Source: Phycisphaerae bacterium (GTDB lineage: Bacteria; Planctomycetota; Phycisphaerae; Phycisphaerales; SM1A02). Taken from it: a DNA stretch of 64,000 nucleotides. Within the stretch, counting starts at the first letter, position 1. Every line of letters starts with the position of its first letter. Position numbers and translations under genes: made by a program. The notes under the pieces were generated by a model that saw only the letters and a program-made list of their open reading frames with translations, had not been told where the DNA came from and did not search any database. Below, piece after piece: positions 1 through 9,774 of the stretch. The stretch lies in contig PARI01000016.1 in assembly GCA_002711415.1 (NCBI GenBank), positions 41,226 to 105,225 of the forward strand, in the 5' to 3' direction.

Positions 1-65
1 TTCATGAGAACATGGCGTCTTTGGGGTATCGTGTAGGATCCTGGATTCACGGGACACAAGACGAG

Positions 66-1937
66 ATGACTCGCAGAATCACCCTGTTACTTGCACTGGC
101 GATCGCCGTCCTGGGCGCGGCTTCCTGTTCAGGCGTCGAACGAGCCAAGCCCAAGTCGCAAACCCGTCGTCTCAGCGAACCGGTCTTCACCCTCGAGGTG
201 GAACCGATGATGCGCAACACCGTTGCAAGCGAGTCCATCGTCGTCGGAACGGCCGAGACCGTCGTGCGAGGGTACGGACTGGTCGTCGGACTCGACAACA
301 CCGGATCGCGGGTTCTCCCAGCGACGGTGCGGGCCTACATGCTGCAGATGATGACCAAGATGGGCGTTGGCAGTCATGCACGCGATGCCGGCAATCTCAG
401 TCCTCGAGCGATGCTGGACTCCGAGGAAACCGCCGTGGTCATCGTCGAAGGCATCATTCCTCCGGCCGCCCCGGCCGGCACCAGGTTCGATGTCCGCGTC
501 TATGCCGTGCCCGGCTCCGGCACGACCAGCCTCGAGGGCGGCTCACTCTGGACGACCGAGTTGCGTCCAGGCCCGCTGGCCGTCGGCGGTCGCCAGGCCT
601 TCAGTCTGGCCAAGGCCAAGGGCATGATCTTCATCAACCCGTTCATGACGACCGACCAGGACGAGACCGCCCCCACCACCGTTGACATGACTACAGGCCG
701 CATTCTTGATGGCGGCGTGGTGAGCAAGTCCATGCCAGTCAAGCTTCGACTGGCGACTCCCAGTCACACCCGTACGGCCACACTGATCACCGCGATCAAT
801 ACGAACTTTCCCCGGGAACCCGGCCAGCGAGATGAGACTGCCCGTGGCGAGTCCGGAGAATCCATCGAGATCACGATCCCACCATCCCATCATGATGATT
901 CCGGTGAGTTCATCGAGCTCCTGAGACACACGACATTGAACGTCGCGGCTCCGGAGCAGATGGCCATGAATGTCAGGCGGAGCCTTCTTTCCACGCCCGG
1001 CGCATCCGAATCGGCCAGTTGGCGATGGCAGGCGCTCGGACGCAGAGCCATCCCGATGTTTCAGGATCTGTACGACTACCCCGAGGAACAGCCCCGCCTG
1101 GCCGCCCTTGAAGCCGGATGCAGGCTCGGTGATCCGATGGTCGTCGACCCCCTCGTCGACATGGCCAACAACTCCAAGGACCTCGACACCCGCCTGGCGT
1201 GCCTTGCCCTGCTCGGCCAGACCGTCCCAAATCCACGGATCGACATGGAGATCCGGCCGATGCTGGATGATGAGAATGTCGACATCCGACTGGGGGCGTT
1301 CGAGTCCCTGCTCGAACGCCAGGATCCGTACATCAAATCGGTCATGATCGACGAGAAGTTCACGCTACACCTGGTCAGGAGCGAGAAGCCCCTGATCTAC
1401 ATCAGCCAGTCGGGCAAGCCCCAGATCGTCATGTTCGGAACGCAGATCCCGGTCAAGCAGCCGATGACCCTGATGACCCAGGAGAACAACCTCATTCTCA
1501 AGGCCGACGAGGGTGATGAGCACATCGAGATCTTCTATCGCCAACGCAGCAGCGAATCGGCCAGCATCGAGGAGGTAGATCCCTACCTGGCCCCGCTGGT
1601 CTTCTTCCTCGGCCACAGGACCTCCGTCGAGAGTCCCGCCACCGGTATTGACCTGAGCTACTCCGAGACCATAGGCACGCTGCACGAACTCTGGAAAGCC
1701 GGCTACATCCAGGCCGACTTCAAGGCCGAGCAGGACCGGATCCTCGCCGCGATCCTCAGGTCCACCGAATCGGAGGAACTGGAACTGAGACCGGAGTTCG
1801 ACGGCCAGCCTTTGGCCCCGAGCCTGGATGACGCCTTGCCGGGTCTGGAGCCCGGAGATGATTCGGTGCCGGGGTCGCGAAAGCCCAAGTCCGGGCAGGA
1901 GAACGGTCGAAATAGTGGTACAGTGGTCCCACGTTAG
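66..1937 (+). CDS. FlgI (P-ring)-like lipoprotein with HEAT-like repeats
   Basis: Predicted 623-residue exported lipoprotein. The ATG at 66 is preferred over the ATG at 12 because it starts directly on a signal peptide (MTRRITLLLALAIAVLGAASC) with lipobox Cys21. Residues about 55-250 carry flagellar P-ring hallmarks: a VRGYGLVVGLDNTGS block, a GTRFDVRV stretch and a SLEGGSLWTTELRP stretch, as in FlgI. Residues about 330-420 are alanine/leucine-rich helical pairs of HEAT type (LEAGCRLGD, RLACLALLG). The C-terminus is acidic and proline-rich. FlgI is normally about 370 residues, has no lipid anchor and lies among flagellar genes; no flagellar gene is visible here and smc follows. The role is therefore inferred to be an envelope protein built on the P-ring fold rather than proven flagellar. 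Confidence 0.7.
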   Translation: MTRRITLLLALAIAVLGAASCSGVERAKPKSQTRRLSEPVFTLEVEPMMRNTVASESIVVGTAETVVRGYGLVVGLDNTGSRVLPATVRAYMLQMMTKMGVGSHARDAGNLSPRAMLDSEETAVVIVEGIIPPAAPAGTRFDVRVYAVPGSGTTSLEGGSLWTTELRPGPLAVGGRQAFSLAKAKGMIFINPFMTTDQDETAPTTVDMTTGRILDGGVVSKSMPVKLRLATPSHTRTATLITAINTNFPREPGQRDETARGESGESIEITIPPSHHDDSGEFIELLRHTTLNVAAPEQMAMNVRRSLLSTPGASESASWRWQALGRRAIPMFQDLYDYPEEQPRLAALEAGCRLGDPMVVDPLVDMANNSKDLDTRLACLALLGQTVPNPRIDMEIRPMLDDENVDIRLGAFESLLERQDPYIKSVMIDEKFTLHLVRSEKPLIYISQSGKPQIVMFGTQIPVKQPMTLMTQENNLILKADEGDEHIEIFYRQRSSESASIEEVDPYLAPLVFFLGHRTSVESPATGIDLSYSETIGTLHELWKAGYIQADFKAEQDRILAAILRSTESEELELRPEFDGQPLAPSLDDALPGLEPGDDSVPGSRKPKSGQENGRNSGTVVPR

Positions 1938-1981
1938 GTGGCGACCATGTTTGAGCCGCCTTGTGTATCGTGGCAGGCACG

Positions 1982-2001
1982 GGGAACCATGGAGGGTTCC
2001 C
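1982..2001 (+). promoter_or_regulatory. Hairpin in the smc leader
   Basis: A perfect 7-bp inverted repeat, GGGAACC (1982-1988) and GGTTCCC (1995-2001) with a 6-nt loop, lies 9 nt upstream of the strong Shine-Dalgarno of smc (AGGAGGTCAC, 2011-2020). It has no T tract, so it is not an obvious terminator. It could affect mRNA stability or translation of smc; function is inferred only from position. Confidence 0.35.
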
Positions 2002-2027
2002 GGGACTGACAGGAGGTCACCACCCAG

Positions 2028-5000
2028 ATGCGATTATCCAAGCTGACACTCTCCGGATTCAAGAGCTTCGCCGACCAGACGGAGTTTCATTTTGACGCGC
2101 CGATCACCGGCGTGGTCGGACCCAACGGGTGTGGCAAGAGTAACGTCGTCGATGCGATCAAGTGGGTCCTCGGCGAACGGTCCGCCAAGAGCCTCAGGGG
2201 CTCGGCGATGCTCGATGTCATCTTTGCCGGCAGTGCCGCCCGCAAGCCCATGGGCTGTGCGATGGTCACACTGACCTTCGACAACCCGAGAACAGGCCAG
2301 GACGACGGGGCGCGCAACCAGGACGATTCCCTCGCCTCGCCGCTCGAGGACGACGTCGAGCTGGACCTCGACGAGGATGCCAACCTCCCAAGCATGATCG
2401 ACCACGCTACATCGCGTGGCCGAATGCTGCCGATCGACACGGACGAGGTCGACGTCACCCGGCGACTCTACTCCGATGGCAAGAGCGAGTACCTGATCAA
2501 TGGCAGCAAATGCAGGCTCCGTGACATCAAGGAGCTCTTCCTGGACACCGGCATCGGCAACGACGCCTACTCGATCATCGAGCAGGGCAAGGTCGACGCG
2601 ATGCTTCTGGCCAATCCGACTGAGCGCCGCTCCATCCTCGAGGAAGCGGCCGGGGTGGCCAAGTTCCGCACGCGCAAGGTCGAGGCGGCACGGAAACTCG
2701 ATCACGCCGAACGACACCTCATCTCACTGAGGGAACAACTCGCCTCCACCGAGCGACGACTGAGGATCGTTCGAGGCCAGGCCGAGAAGGCCCGGAAGTT
2801 CACCACGCTCAATGACCGGAGGGTCATGCTGCGACGATCGGTGATCCTGGAGCAGTACCACGACATGGAAACACGGCTGCACGGACTGACCAGCCAGCTG
2901 CAGAGGATCGTCTCCGACCGCAACCGCCTCCAGGACGAAGTCGCCCGCTTCGAACAGGACAAGCAGGATGCCGAGATCGCCCGACATGACGTGGCCAGGA
3001 AGCAGAACGAACTGGAACAGGAACGGATCACCCAGGAGGCCCAGGTCCAGCATGCCGGCCAGAGAGAGGATCTGACTCGCAGGAACCTCGAGCAGGTCAT
3101 CCAGCAGCGGACGCTTGCCAGCCAGCGACACCAGGAATGCTCCAGGCAGCTTGCTGAACTCCAGACGCGACAGGATGACATCACCAACGAGATTGCCGCG
3201 TGCGCAGAGAAGGTTGCGGACCTGGAACGCCTGGCCGACTCGATCGTCGGCGAGCAGGCCCAGGCCGACGAGGCCCTCGTGAAGGCCCAGGATGAGGCCG
3301 AGCAGCAGCAGGAAACCGTCGCACGGATCGAACGGGACATCCTCGGACTGGAGAGTCGCCGCAGTTCATTCGCCGAGCGGGCCAGCAGCATCCGTGAACA
3401 GAAGACCCGCCTGCACCAGCGGGAACAGGAACACCAGGCCGAGCTGGAGTCCCACCGCCAGCAGCGTGAAGGATTCAGCGCCTCCCTCAAGGATGCCGGC
3501 GAGGAATCATCGCGGATCCATGAACAGCTCGAGGATCACTCCCGTGAACTGGCCCGTCTGGACCAGAGCCACAGCGACCTGGCCTCCCGACTGGCAGGCT
3601 CCCGGGACGATCGGACCAAGATCGAGGCGCGCCGACACCTCCTGGAGGAGCTGATCCAGTCGCACGAGGGATTCTCCACCGGCGTGCAGACCCTGATCGA
3701 GAACCGGCACCGGTATCCGTTCGTCAAGGGACTGCTTGGCGAGTCGATCGAGACCGATCGAAGCCATGCCCGAGCCGTCGAGACGGCCCTCGGGCAGAAC
3801 CTTCAGCTGGTCCTGGTCGATCGCATCGAGTCGCTCATGCCCTACATGGAGACGCTCGAATCGATCGAAGGCAAGCTCGCCTTCGCCGCGCTTGACACAC
3901 CGGAGAACTTTGACGCAAGGATGCTCTCGGAGCGACCCACCAATGCCCTGCGACTGCTTGACTGCATCCAGTCCAGCCCGGAGGTCGCCCCGCTCCTGAA
4001 GCGACTGCTCGCGACGACATGGTTGGTCAATGACCTTGCCATGGCGATCGAGTTGTCCACCACGACCCTCGTCGGCCATCGCATCGTGACCACAAAGGGC
4101 GACCTGGTCGAGCCCGATGGACGGGTCCAGCTCGGCGGCATCGATTCGGGCGATGGCTGGATGACCCGAAGGGCCGAGATGAAGGAGCTCTCAATCGAGG
4201 TCCAGCATTTGACCGAGCAGATCACCGCCCTGGAGGCCAGCCAGCAGGAGTTGAACGAGCAATCCAGCAACCAGCAGGAACAGGAACGACAGTTGGCCGA
4301 CCAGCTCCAGGCAGCCAGAACGCGCGAGTTGGAATCCCGCCACAGGGTCAACCAGCTGGACCACCTCGTCCAGAGACTCGAGCACGAGATCGAAGTCATC
4401 GGCCAGGAGGCCGTCGCGATGCAGGATCGTCTTGATGACATCTCCAAGGACCAGGAGTCGATCACGCAGAAGATCCAGCAGCTGACGGGACTCAAGCAGG
4501 ATGAATCCGCCAAGTCGGATTCGTCGCGGCAGAGGCTCCAGGAACTTGAACAGCACCTGGACCAGCAGAACGAGGCGCTTTCACAGTCCAGGGTCGACCT
4601 GGGCCAGGCCAACGAGAAGCTCGATGCGACCAGGCGTGAACAGGCCTCCAACCTCAGGCAGGTCGAGGATCTCACCCGCCAGGAGGAGATCGCCGCCGAA
4701 CAGGACAGCCATTACCGCCAGGAGATCCAGAAGCACGAGGCCACCATCGCGGAAGCCCGCCGGGGTCAGGAAGCCGCTCGACAGAGACTCGAAAGCATCG
4801 AGAACTCCATCAACGACATCGGCGGTGATATCACCGCGGCAATGGAGGCCGTGGAGCGTTCGGCCGAGACGCTGGAGAGCGGCCGACAGCAGGCCGTCCG
4901 GGTCGACCGGGATCATCACGCCATCGAGATGAGCCGGCGTGAACTGGAGATCAAGCGGGAGACACTCCAGGAACAGGCCCTTGAGGAGATGCAGTTGGAC

Positions 5001-5849
5001 CTGGACCAGGAGTATGCCCAGTACCTGCCGAAGCGATCAGCGGAGGACTTCGAGGCCGTCGACCGCGTGTCGGCCGAGACCGAGATCAATGAACTTCGCG
5101 AGCAGATCAAGGCTCTCGGTAACGTCAATCTCGATGCGTTGGACGAGGAGGGGCTGCTCTCCACCAGGAACGAGGAACTGGTCACCCAACTGGAGGACAT
5201 CGACTCGGCACGCAAGCAGCTGACCGATCTCATTGAGAACCTCGACCGGTACAGCAGAAAGCGATTCGAGGAGACCTTCAACCGGGTCCGCGAGCACTTC
5301 GCCGGGACCGGCGGCATGTTCAGGCGGCTCTTCGGCGGCGGCAACGCCGACCTCTTCCTCCTGCCTGACGAGGATGGGAACGTCGACTGGCTCGAATCGG
5401 GTGTCGAGATCCGCGCCAAGCCCCCGGGCAAGGAGCCACGAGTGATCAACCAGCTGTCCGGCGGCGAGAAGACCATGACCGCCGTCGCGCTGCTGCTGGC
5501 GATCTTCCAGAGCAAGCCATCGCCCTTCTGCATCCTCGACGAGGTCGATGCGGCACTGGATGAAGCCAATGTCGATCGCTTCTGCAACGTGCTTCTTCCG
5601 TTCCTGGATCACTCGCACTTCATCATCATCACCCATCACAAGCTCACGATGCAATCCTGCGACCTGCTGTACGGCGTTACGATGCCCGAGCGTGGCGTCT
5701 CCAAGCGCGTCGCCGTCAAGCTCGAGGATGTCCGTGGGGATGGTTCGATCCGCAAGGTTGATCGGGACCAGGCCGATCCCCCGCTGGTCGAGGTCGAACC
5801 GGGTGGAGGGCTCCAGGCCACCAGGAAGATCCAGGCTGAATCCAGCTGA
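2028..5849 (+). CDS. smc: Chromosome segregation protein SMC
   Basis: Condensin ATPase of 1273 residues that compacts and segregates chromosomes as a dimer with ScpA and ScpB. Walker A ([10 protein letters not shown]) lies at residues 31-40. Long Gln/Glu/Arg-rich coiled coils run from about 190 to 530 and 710 to 1080, flanking a hinge at about 545-700. The ABC signature LSGGEK begins near residue 1143 and Walker B with catalytic Glu ([12 protein letters not shown]) near 1167. The start is fixed by an exceptional Shine-Dalgarno at 2011-2020. Compared with other bacterial SMC heads there is an acidic insertion of about 46 residues (88-133) between the LTFDN strand and the [13 protein letters not shown] segment. 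scpA and scpB are not in this window. Confidence 0.97.
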   Translation: MRLSKLTLSGFKSFADQTEFHFDAPITGVVGPNGCGKSNVVDAIKWVLGERSAKSLRGSAMLDVIFAGSAARKPMGCAMVTLTFDNPRTGQDDGARNQDDSLASPLEDDVELDLDEDANLPSMIDHATSRGRMLPIDTDEVDVTRRLYSDGKSEYLINGSKCRLRDIKELFLDTGIGNDAYSIIEQGKVDAMLLANPTERRSILEEAAGVAKFRTRKVEAARKLDHAERHLISLREQLASTERRLRIVRGQAEKARKFTTLNDRRVMLRRSVILEQYHDMETRLHGLTSQLQRIVSDRNRLQDEVARFEQDKQDAEIARHDVARKQNELEQERITQEAQVQHAGQREDLTRRNLEQVIQQRTLASQRHQECSRQLAELQTRQDDITNEIAACAEKVADLERLADSIVGEQAQADEALVKAQDEAEQQQETVARIERDILGLESRRSSFAERASSIREQKTRLHQREQEHQAELESHRQQREGFSASLKDAGEESSRIHEQLEDHSRELARLDQSHSDLASRLAGSRDDRTKIEARRHLLEELIQSHEGFSTGVQTLIENRHRYPFVKGLLGESIETDRSHARAVETALGQNLQLVLVDRIESLMPYMETLESIEGKLAFAALDTPENFDARMLSERPTNALRLLDCIQSSPEVAPLLKRLLATTWLVNDLAMAIELSTTTLVGHRIVTTKGDLVEPDGRVQLGGIDSGDGWMTRRAEMKELSIEVQHLTEQITALEASQQELNEQSSNQQEQERQLADQLQAARTRELESRHRVNQLDHLVQRLEHEIEVIGQEAVAMQDRLDDISKDQESITQKIQQLTGLKQDESAKSDSSRQRLQELEQHLDQQNEALSQSRVDLGQANEKLDATRREQASNLRQVEDLTRQEEIAAEQDSHYRQEIQKHEATIAEARRGQEAARQRLESIENSINDIGGDITAAMEAVERSAETLESGRQQAVRVDRDHHAIEMSRRELEIKRETLQEQALEEMQLDLDQEYAQYLPKRSAEDFEAVDRVSAETEINELREQIKALGNVNLDALDEEGLLSTRNEELVTQLEDIDSARKQLTDLIENLDRYSRKRFEETFNRVREHFAGTGGMFRRLFGGGNADLFLLPDEDGNVDWLESGVEIRAKPPGKEPRVINQLSGGEKTMTAVALLLAIFQSKPSPFCILDEVDAALDEANVDRFCNVLLPFLDHSHFIIITHHKLTMQSCDLLYGVTMPERGVSKRVAVKLEDVRGDGSIRKVDRDQADPPLVEVEPGGGLQATRKIQAESS

Positions 5850-6719
5850 TCAGGACACCTTTCGTTCAAGCCAGCCCGTGACAATGTGAATCATCTCGTC
5901 CAGCTGCCTGCTGGGCTCGTCCGCCGGGTTGAACGGGTTCGGCGTGTTGAACACGTGATCGGCACCCTCGATCTGGACACGTTCCAGGTCCGGGCAGCCC
6001 GCCGCCGCCGCCGCGATCCGATCCATCGCCTGAACCGGGATCGTCATGTCGGCGGTTCCATGGACCAGGAGCATCGGGACATCGATTGAACCGACCAGTT
6101 CGAGCAGATCATGTGCCTCGGGCTGGTCCAGTTGTTCCTGGAGGAAGACGGCATCGACCCGAAGCCGCTGCCCGGTCCTGTTGGAGACCTGGTCGAGCCC
6201 CCCTTCCTGGAGAATCCGATCCTGATGGTCCTTCCAGGGATTGCAGGCATCCGGAGAGTTCAGCGTGACCACGCCTGAAGCCCCTGCCCCGGACAACTGC
6301 CCCCGGGCCGCCGCCAGGAGACTGGTGACCCCACCTCGACTGTGCCCGACCAGGTACAACGGCAGCTCATCCGGACCGCCATCTTCGATGATCAGTCGTG
6401 GAATCGCCCCTGACAAAAGTTCCAGGTCCTCGACCTGCTTGTTCCAGGTGTTGATCGAGAACAGGTCGGCCCTGGCAAAGGACGAATGGTCATGGTCGAC
6501 TCCAGAGTGGCTGAAGTTGAACCGGCAGGTCGCCAGGCCCGCCTGGGCCAGTGCATCGGCGAGGAACGGGAACATGCCGTATTCCATGTACCCCATGTAC
6601 CCGTGGGCCAGGAGCACGATGCCACGTGGCGAGATTGCAGGCATGTGCAGCTTGGCCCTGATCGGCTGCTCGTGGGACCCCGGTATCTCCACCGCCAGGA
6701 CGGATGTCTCCGGGGCCAT
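5850..6719 (-). CDS. Alpha/beta hydrolase
   Basis: A 289-residue serine hydrolase of the alpha/beta fold. The nucleophile elbow GHSRGG places Ser127; the likely acid is the Asp in GTADMTIP and the base the His in EGADHVF near the C-terminus. The oxyanion region is LLAHGYMGYMEYGMF. No signal peptide is visible, so it is probably cytosolic; the substrate cannot be told. Its ATG overlaps the stop of the upstream dehydrogenase gene by one base (TGATG), implying translational coupling. Its stop codon abuts that of smc with no intervening base, so the two convergent genes share the palindrome CTGATCAG. Confidence 0.85.
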   Translation of the reverse strand: MAPETSVLAVEIPGSHEQPIRAKLHMPAISPRGIVLLAHGYMGYMEYGMFPFLADALAQAGLATCRFNFSHSGVDHDHSSFARADLFSINTWNKQVEDLELLSGAIPRLIIEDGGPDELPLYLVGHSRGGVTSLLAAARGQLSGAGASGVVTLNSPDACNPWKDHQDRILQEGGLDQVSNRTGQRLRVDAVFLQEQLDQPEAHDLLELVGSIDVPMLLVHGTADMTIPVQAMDRIAAAAAGCPDLERVQIEGADHVFNTPNPFNPADEPSRQLDEMIHIVTGWLERKVS

Positions 6720-7735
6720 CAGAGGTTCCCGATGAGCACGTCGGTGAACTCGGTCGTATCCAGTCGCCCCCCGAGATCCATGGTCAGGCTTCCGGATTCC
6801 AGCGTCTTGTTATATGCCGCCTTGATCCGGTCCGCCGCAGCGGCAGCGGCCTGGTCCGACCTGGTCGATGCCAGGTGGTTCAGGAGCATCACGAGGCTCA
6901 TGATCACCGCCAGCGGGTTGGCCTTGTTGCTTCCGGCGATGTCCGGGGCCGAGCCGTGCACGGCCTCGAAGACGGCCTGATCACGTCCGATGTTGGCTCC
7001 GGGCACGACACCCAAACCGCCGACGAAACCGGCACACAGGTCGCTGACGACGTCACCATAGAGATTTTCGCAGAGGACCATGTCGAACTTCGATGGATCC
7101 TGGACCAGCTTCATGCATGCTGCATCGATGATCAGCTCCTCGTACTCGATGTCCGTGTAACCGGCGGCAACCTCCTTGGCGCATCGGATGAAGAGGCCGT
7201 CACTGAGTTTCATGATGTTCGCCTTGTGCAGGGACGTGATCTTCCGTCGGCCACGTGCCCGGGCGTACTCGAATGCGAATTCGGCGATCCGCGTGCAGGC
7301 CGTCTCGGTGGCGACCTTCAGCGAGGTGATCACGCCATCGGTGATCACGTTCTCGATTCCCGAATAGAGCCCCTCGGTGTTCTCCCTGATCACCACCATG
7401 TCCACATCCTGGTACCGGGTGTGGATCCCAGGAAGGCTTCTGACGGGCCTGACGGCCGCGTAGAGGTTCAGGCTCTTTCTCAACTGGACGTTGACCGAGG
7501 CGTATCCTCCACCCAGGGGCGTGGTGCAGGGGCCCTTCAGGGCGATGCGGGTCGAACGGATCTGATCGATCGTCTCCTCGGGCAGGACGTCATCGTGGGA
7601 CTCAAGGGCCGACTCACCGGCATGGCATCGAATCCACTCGATGTTCGCACCGGCAGCCTCGGCCAGCGCGACAGCGGAGGAGGTCACTTCCGGACCGATG
7701 CCGTCTCCGGGAATCAGGACTACCTGTGTGCTCAA
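6719..7735 (-). CDS. NAD-dependent isocitrate dehydrogenase family protein
   Basis: A 338-residue member of the isocitrate/isopropylmalate dehydrogenase family. It starts with the family strand VLIPGDGIGPEVT. The RENTEGLYSGIEN block is characteristic of NAD-type isocitrate dehydrogenase (IDH3-like) rather than isopropylmalate dehydrogenase, and HGSAPDIAGSNKANPLA is the NAD-binding segment. The metal-binding region is LCENLYGDVVSDL. Likely reaction: isocitrate to 2-oxoglutarate plus CO2 in the citric acid cycle; homoisocitrate dehydrogenase is the alternative. Translation appears to start at TTG (7735), supported by AAAGGAG ten bases upstream and by the family N-terminus directly after it. It is coupled to the downstream hydrolase. 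Confidence 0.85.
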   Translation of the reverse strand: MSTQVVLIPGDGIGPEVTSSAVALAEAAGANIEWIRCHAGESALESHDDVLPEETIDQIRSTRIALKGPCTTPLGGGYASVNVQLRKSLNLYAAVRPVRSLPGIHTRYQDVDMVVIRENTEGLYSGIENVITDGVITSLKVATETACTRIAEFAFEYARARGRRKITSLHKANIMKLSDGLFIRCAKEVAAGYTDIEYEELIIDAACMKLVQDPSKFDMVLCENLYGDVVSDLCAGFVGGLGVVPGANIGRDQAVFEAVHGSAPDIAGSNKANPLAVIMSLVMLLNHLASTRSDQAAAAAADRIKAAYNKTLESGSLTMDLGGRLDTTEFTDVLIGNL

Positions 7736-7763
7736 GGGTGAACCGCTCCTTTCTGTGCGGCTG

Positions 7764-7772
7764 AAGATACCA
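7764..7772 (-). promoter_or_regulatory. Extended -10 element upstream of the isocitrate dehydrogenase gene
   Basis: On the minus strand the sequence TGGTATCTT (7772 to 7764) matches an extended -10 (TGnTATnnT). It lies about 30 bases upstream of the TTG start, with the ribosome-binding site in between. No good -35 is seen. It sits in the 77-bp divergent gap to the FAD oxidoreductase gene. Confidence 0.4.
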
Positions 7773-7812
7773 TGAGCGGGGAAACTGATCAGCCAAGAGA
7801 CCTCCAGCCCTC

Positions 7813-9048
7813 ATGACACGGGAAGAGACAACATGCGACGTCCTGGTGCTCGGCGGAGGCGTCGCCGGACTCTTCATCCTGGACGCACTGGCCCGGGCGG
7901 GGTTTGATCCACTGCTGATCGAGGCCGGACGTCTCGGGACAGGTCAGACATCCTCGAGCCAGGGGATCCTTCACGGCGGGCTCAAGTACGCGCTGGACGG
8001 GATCGTCGGCCGCAGTTCCACCTCGATCGCGACGATGCCGGTCCGCTGGGCGTCGATGCTGCAGGGGACCGCAGCGCCTGACCTGTCCGACGTGGGTGTG
8101 CATTCGGAGCACTGCTATCTCTGGAGAACCACGACACTGGGCTCTCGACTCGGGATGATCGCTGCCAGGAGCGCCCTGAAGGCCAAGCCGAGGCAGGTCG
8201 ATCCACAGGAACGCCCCGAGGTCCTGGCCGCCTGTCCGGGCTCGGTGGCCGTCGTTGATGAAACCGTCATCGATCCGATCAGCCTGCTCCGGTCATTGGC
8301 CGACCGGCACCAGTCAAGGCTGCTGGCGATCGATGGTCCTGATCGCATGACGATTCAGGTCGACCAGCCCGGACAGGTCGAGTCGTTGCAACTGCACGAC
8401 GACCAGCGGGTCCTCGTGATCAGGCCGACACTGGTCGTCCTGGCCGCTGGCTCGGGCAACCAGAAGCTGCTGCAGGATGCTGGCTGCAGTCAGCCCGCAA
8501 TGCAGAGACGTCCTCTCAGGATGGGCATGCTCAGGGGCGATCTCCCGATGCTCTGGGGCCATTGCGTCGATGGCGCCAGGACCCGGATCACGGTGAGCTC
8601 CGCCACGGACGAGAACGGCCGGGTCGTCTGGCAGGTTGGCGGCCAGGTTTCCGAGGATGGCGCCACAATGGACCATGATCGATTCCTGGAACATCTTCAG
8701 TCGGAGATCCGAGCGACGATCCCGGGCTTGGACACCAGCGGCATCCAGTGGGCCTCCTACATGGTTGATCGAGCCGAGGAATCCACATCCGGCTCGAAGC
8801 GACCGCACCAGTACACCATCAACCACCAATCCGGGAACATGCTCACCTGCTGGCCCACCAAGCTCGTGATGGCCCCCCTGCTTGCCGACGATGTCGTCGA
8901 GCTGATCATGCAACGACTCGAGCCAGGCGCACCTGCCGGGGCACGCGGTGATACATTCAACAAGTGGCCACGACCGAACGTGGCACAGCCACCATGGGAG
9001 CTCCAGTCGTGCTGGACAGACGACAACTCGGCAGCAACGGCCCGCTGA
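7813..9048 (+). CDS. FAD-dependent oxidoreductase (DAO/GlpA-type)
   Basis: A 411-residue flavoprotein with an N-terminal Rossmann dinucleotide fold (DVLVLGGGVAGL, then an acidic residue in LLIEAG) and a glycine-rich segment QTSSSQGILHGGLKY. The latter resembles the FAD-binding region of the D-amino acid oxidase/glycerol-3-phosphate dehydrogenase superfamily. A further VLAAGSGN stretch is typical of the second FAD contact. The substrate cannot be assigned. There is no clear Shine-Dalgarno upstream of the ATG. Its last 40 bases overlap the predicted start of the aldo/keto reductase, suggesting co-expression of two redox enzymes. Confidence 0.8.
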   Translation: MTREETTCDVLVLGGGVAGLFILDALARAGFDPLLIEAGRLGTGQTSSSQGILHGGLKYALDGIVGRSSTSIATMPVRWASMLQGTAAPDLSDVGVHSEHCYLWRTTTLGSRLGMIAARSALKAKPRQVDPQERPEVLAACPGSVAVVDETVIDPISLLRSLADRHQSRLLAIDGPDRMTIQVDQPGQVESLQLHDDQRVLVIRPTLVVLAAGSGNQKLLQDAGCSQPAMQRRPLRMGMLRGDLPMLWGHCVDGARTRITVSSATDENGRVVWQVGGQVSEDGATMDHDRFLEHLQSEIRATIPGLDTSGIQWASYMVDRAEESTSGSKRPHQYTINHQSGNMLTCWPTKLVMAPLLADDVVELIMQRLEPGAPAGARGDTFNKWPRPNVAQPPWELQSCWTDDNSAATAR

Positions 9049-9770
9049 TCAGTACGATCGGCTTCGGCGCGTTCAAGATCGGCCGCAACGAGGGGATCAA
9101 GTACGAGCACTCGTATGATCTTCCGACCGACGAGCAGGTCGCCTCGCTCATCCATGGGCTGCTCCAGGCCGGGGTCAACTACTTCGACACCGCCCCAGCC
9201 TATGGTCTCAGCGAAAAGCGACTCGGGGAGCACCTCCCTGCTTCCGACCAGATCATCGTCTCGACGAAGGTCGGTGAAACCTTCCAGGACGGCCGCTCAA
9301 CCCATGACTTCTCCGCCGGGGGGATCGACCAGAGCATCGATCGGAGCCTCCGGCTGCTTCGAAGGCCCAGGCTCGACATCGTCTTCATCCACTCCGACGG
9401 CAATGACCTGTCGATCCTGGAGTCTTCAGATGCAATCCCCGCGCTGAGAAGGCGACAGGAGGCCGGTGACATCGGCGTGATGGGTTTTTCAGGCAAGACG
9501 CTTCAGGGCCACGAGCACGCCCTCTCGCTGGATGTCTTCGGCGCCCTGATGGTCGAGTACAACCTCGGGAACCGGGAACAGGAGCCGATCCTGGCCAAGG
9601 CACAGGCCCGTGGCGTAGGAGTCGTGATCAAGAAGGGGCTCGGCTCGGGGACGCTCGACCCCCACGAGGCCATCCCATTCCTCGCCAAGGAGCCGATCAC
9701 GTCGATTGTTGTCGGGGGACTTGACCTGGACCACCTCCTGGACGACGTACGACTGGCCACCCAGGTCTGA
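9009..9770 (+). CDS. Aldo/keto reductase
   Basis: A 253-residue NAD(P)H-dependent oxidoreductase with the AKR barrel. The catalytic tetrad is visible: Asp and Tyr in FDTAPAYG, Lys in VSTKVGETF, His in VFIHSDG. GTG at 9009 is chosen because GGGAG at 8996-9000 is well spaced and the product starts on the family's usual first strand (LDRRQLGSNGPLIS). Upstream GTG (8964) and ATG (8994) would add unconserved residues. Cofactor-binding residues near the C-terminus (GLGSGTLDP and SIVVGGLDLDHL) fit the family. It ends four bases before the convergent LysM gene. Substrate unknown. Confidence 0.85.
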   Translation: MLDRRQLGSNGPLISTIGFGAFKIGRNEGIKYEHSYDLPTDEQVASLIHGLLQAGVNYFDTAPAYGLSEKRLGEHLPASDQIIVSTKVGETFQDGRSTHDFSAGGIDQSIDRSLRLLRRPRLDIVFIHSDGNDLSILESSDAIPALRRRQEAGDIGVMGFSGKTLQGHEHALSLDVFGALMVEYNLGNREQEPILAKAQARGVGVVIKKGLGSGTLDPHEAIPFLAKEPITSIVVGGLDLDHLLDDVRLATQV

Positions 9771-9774
9771 ACAG

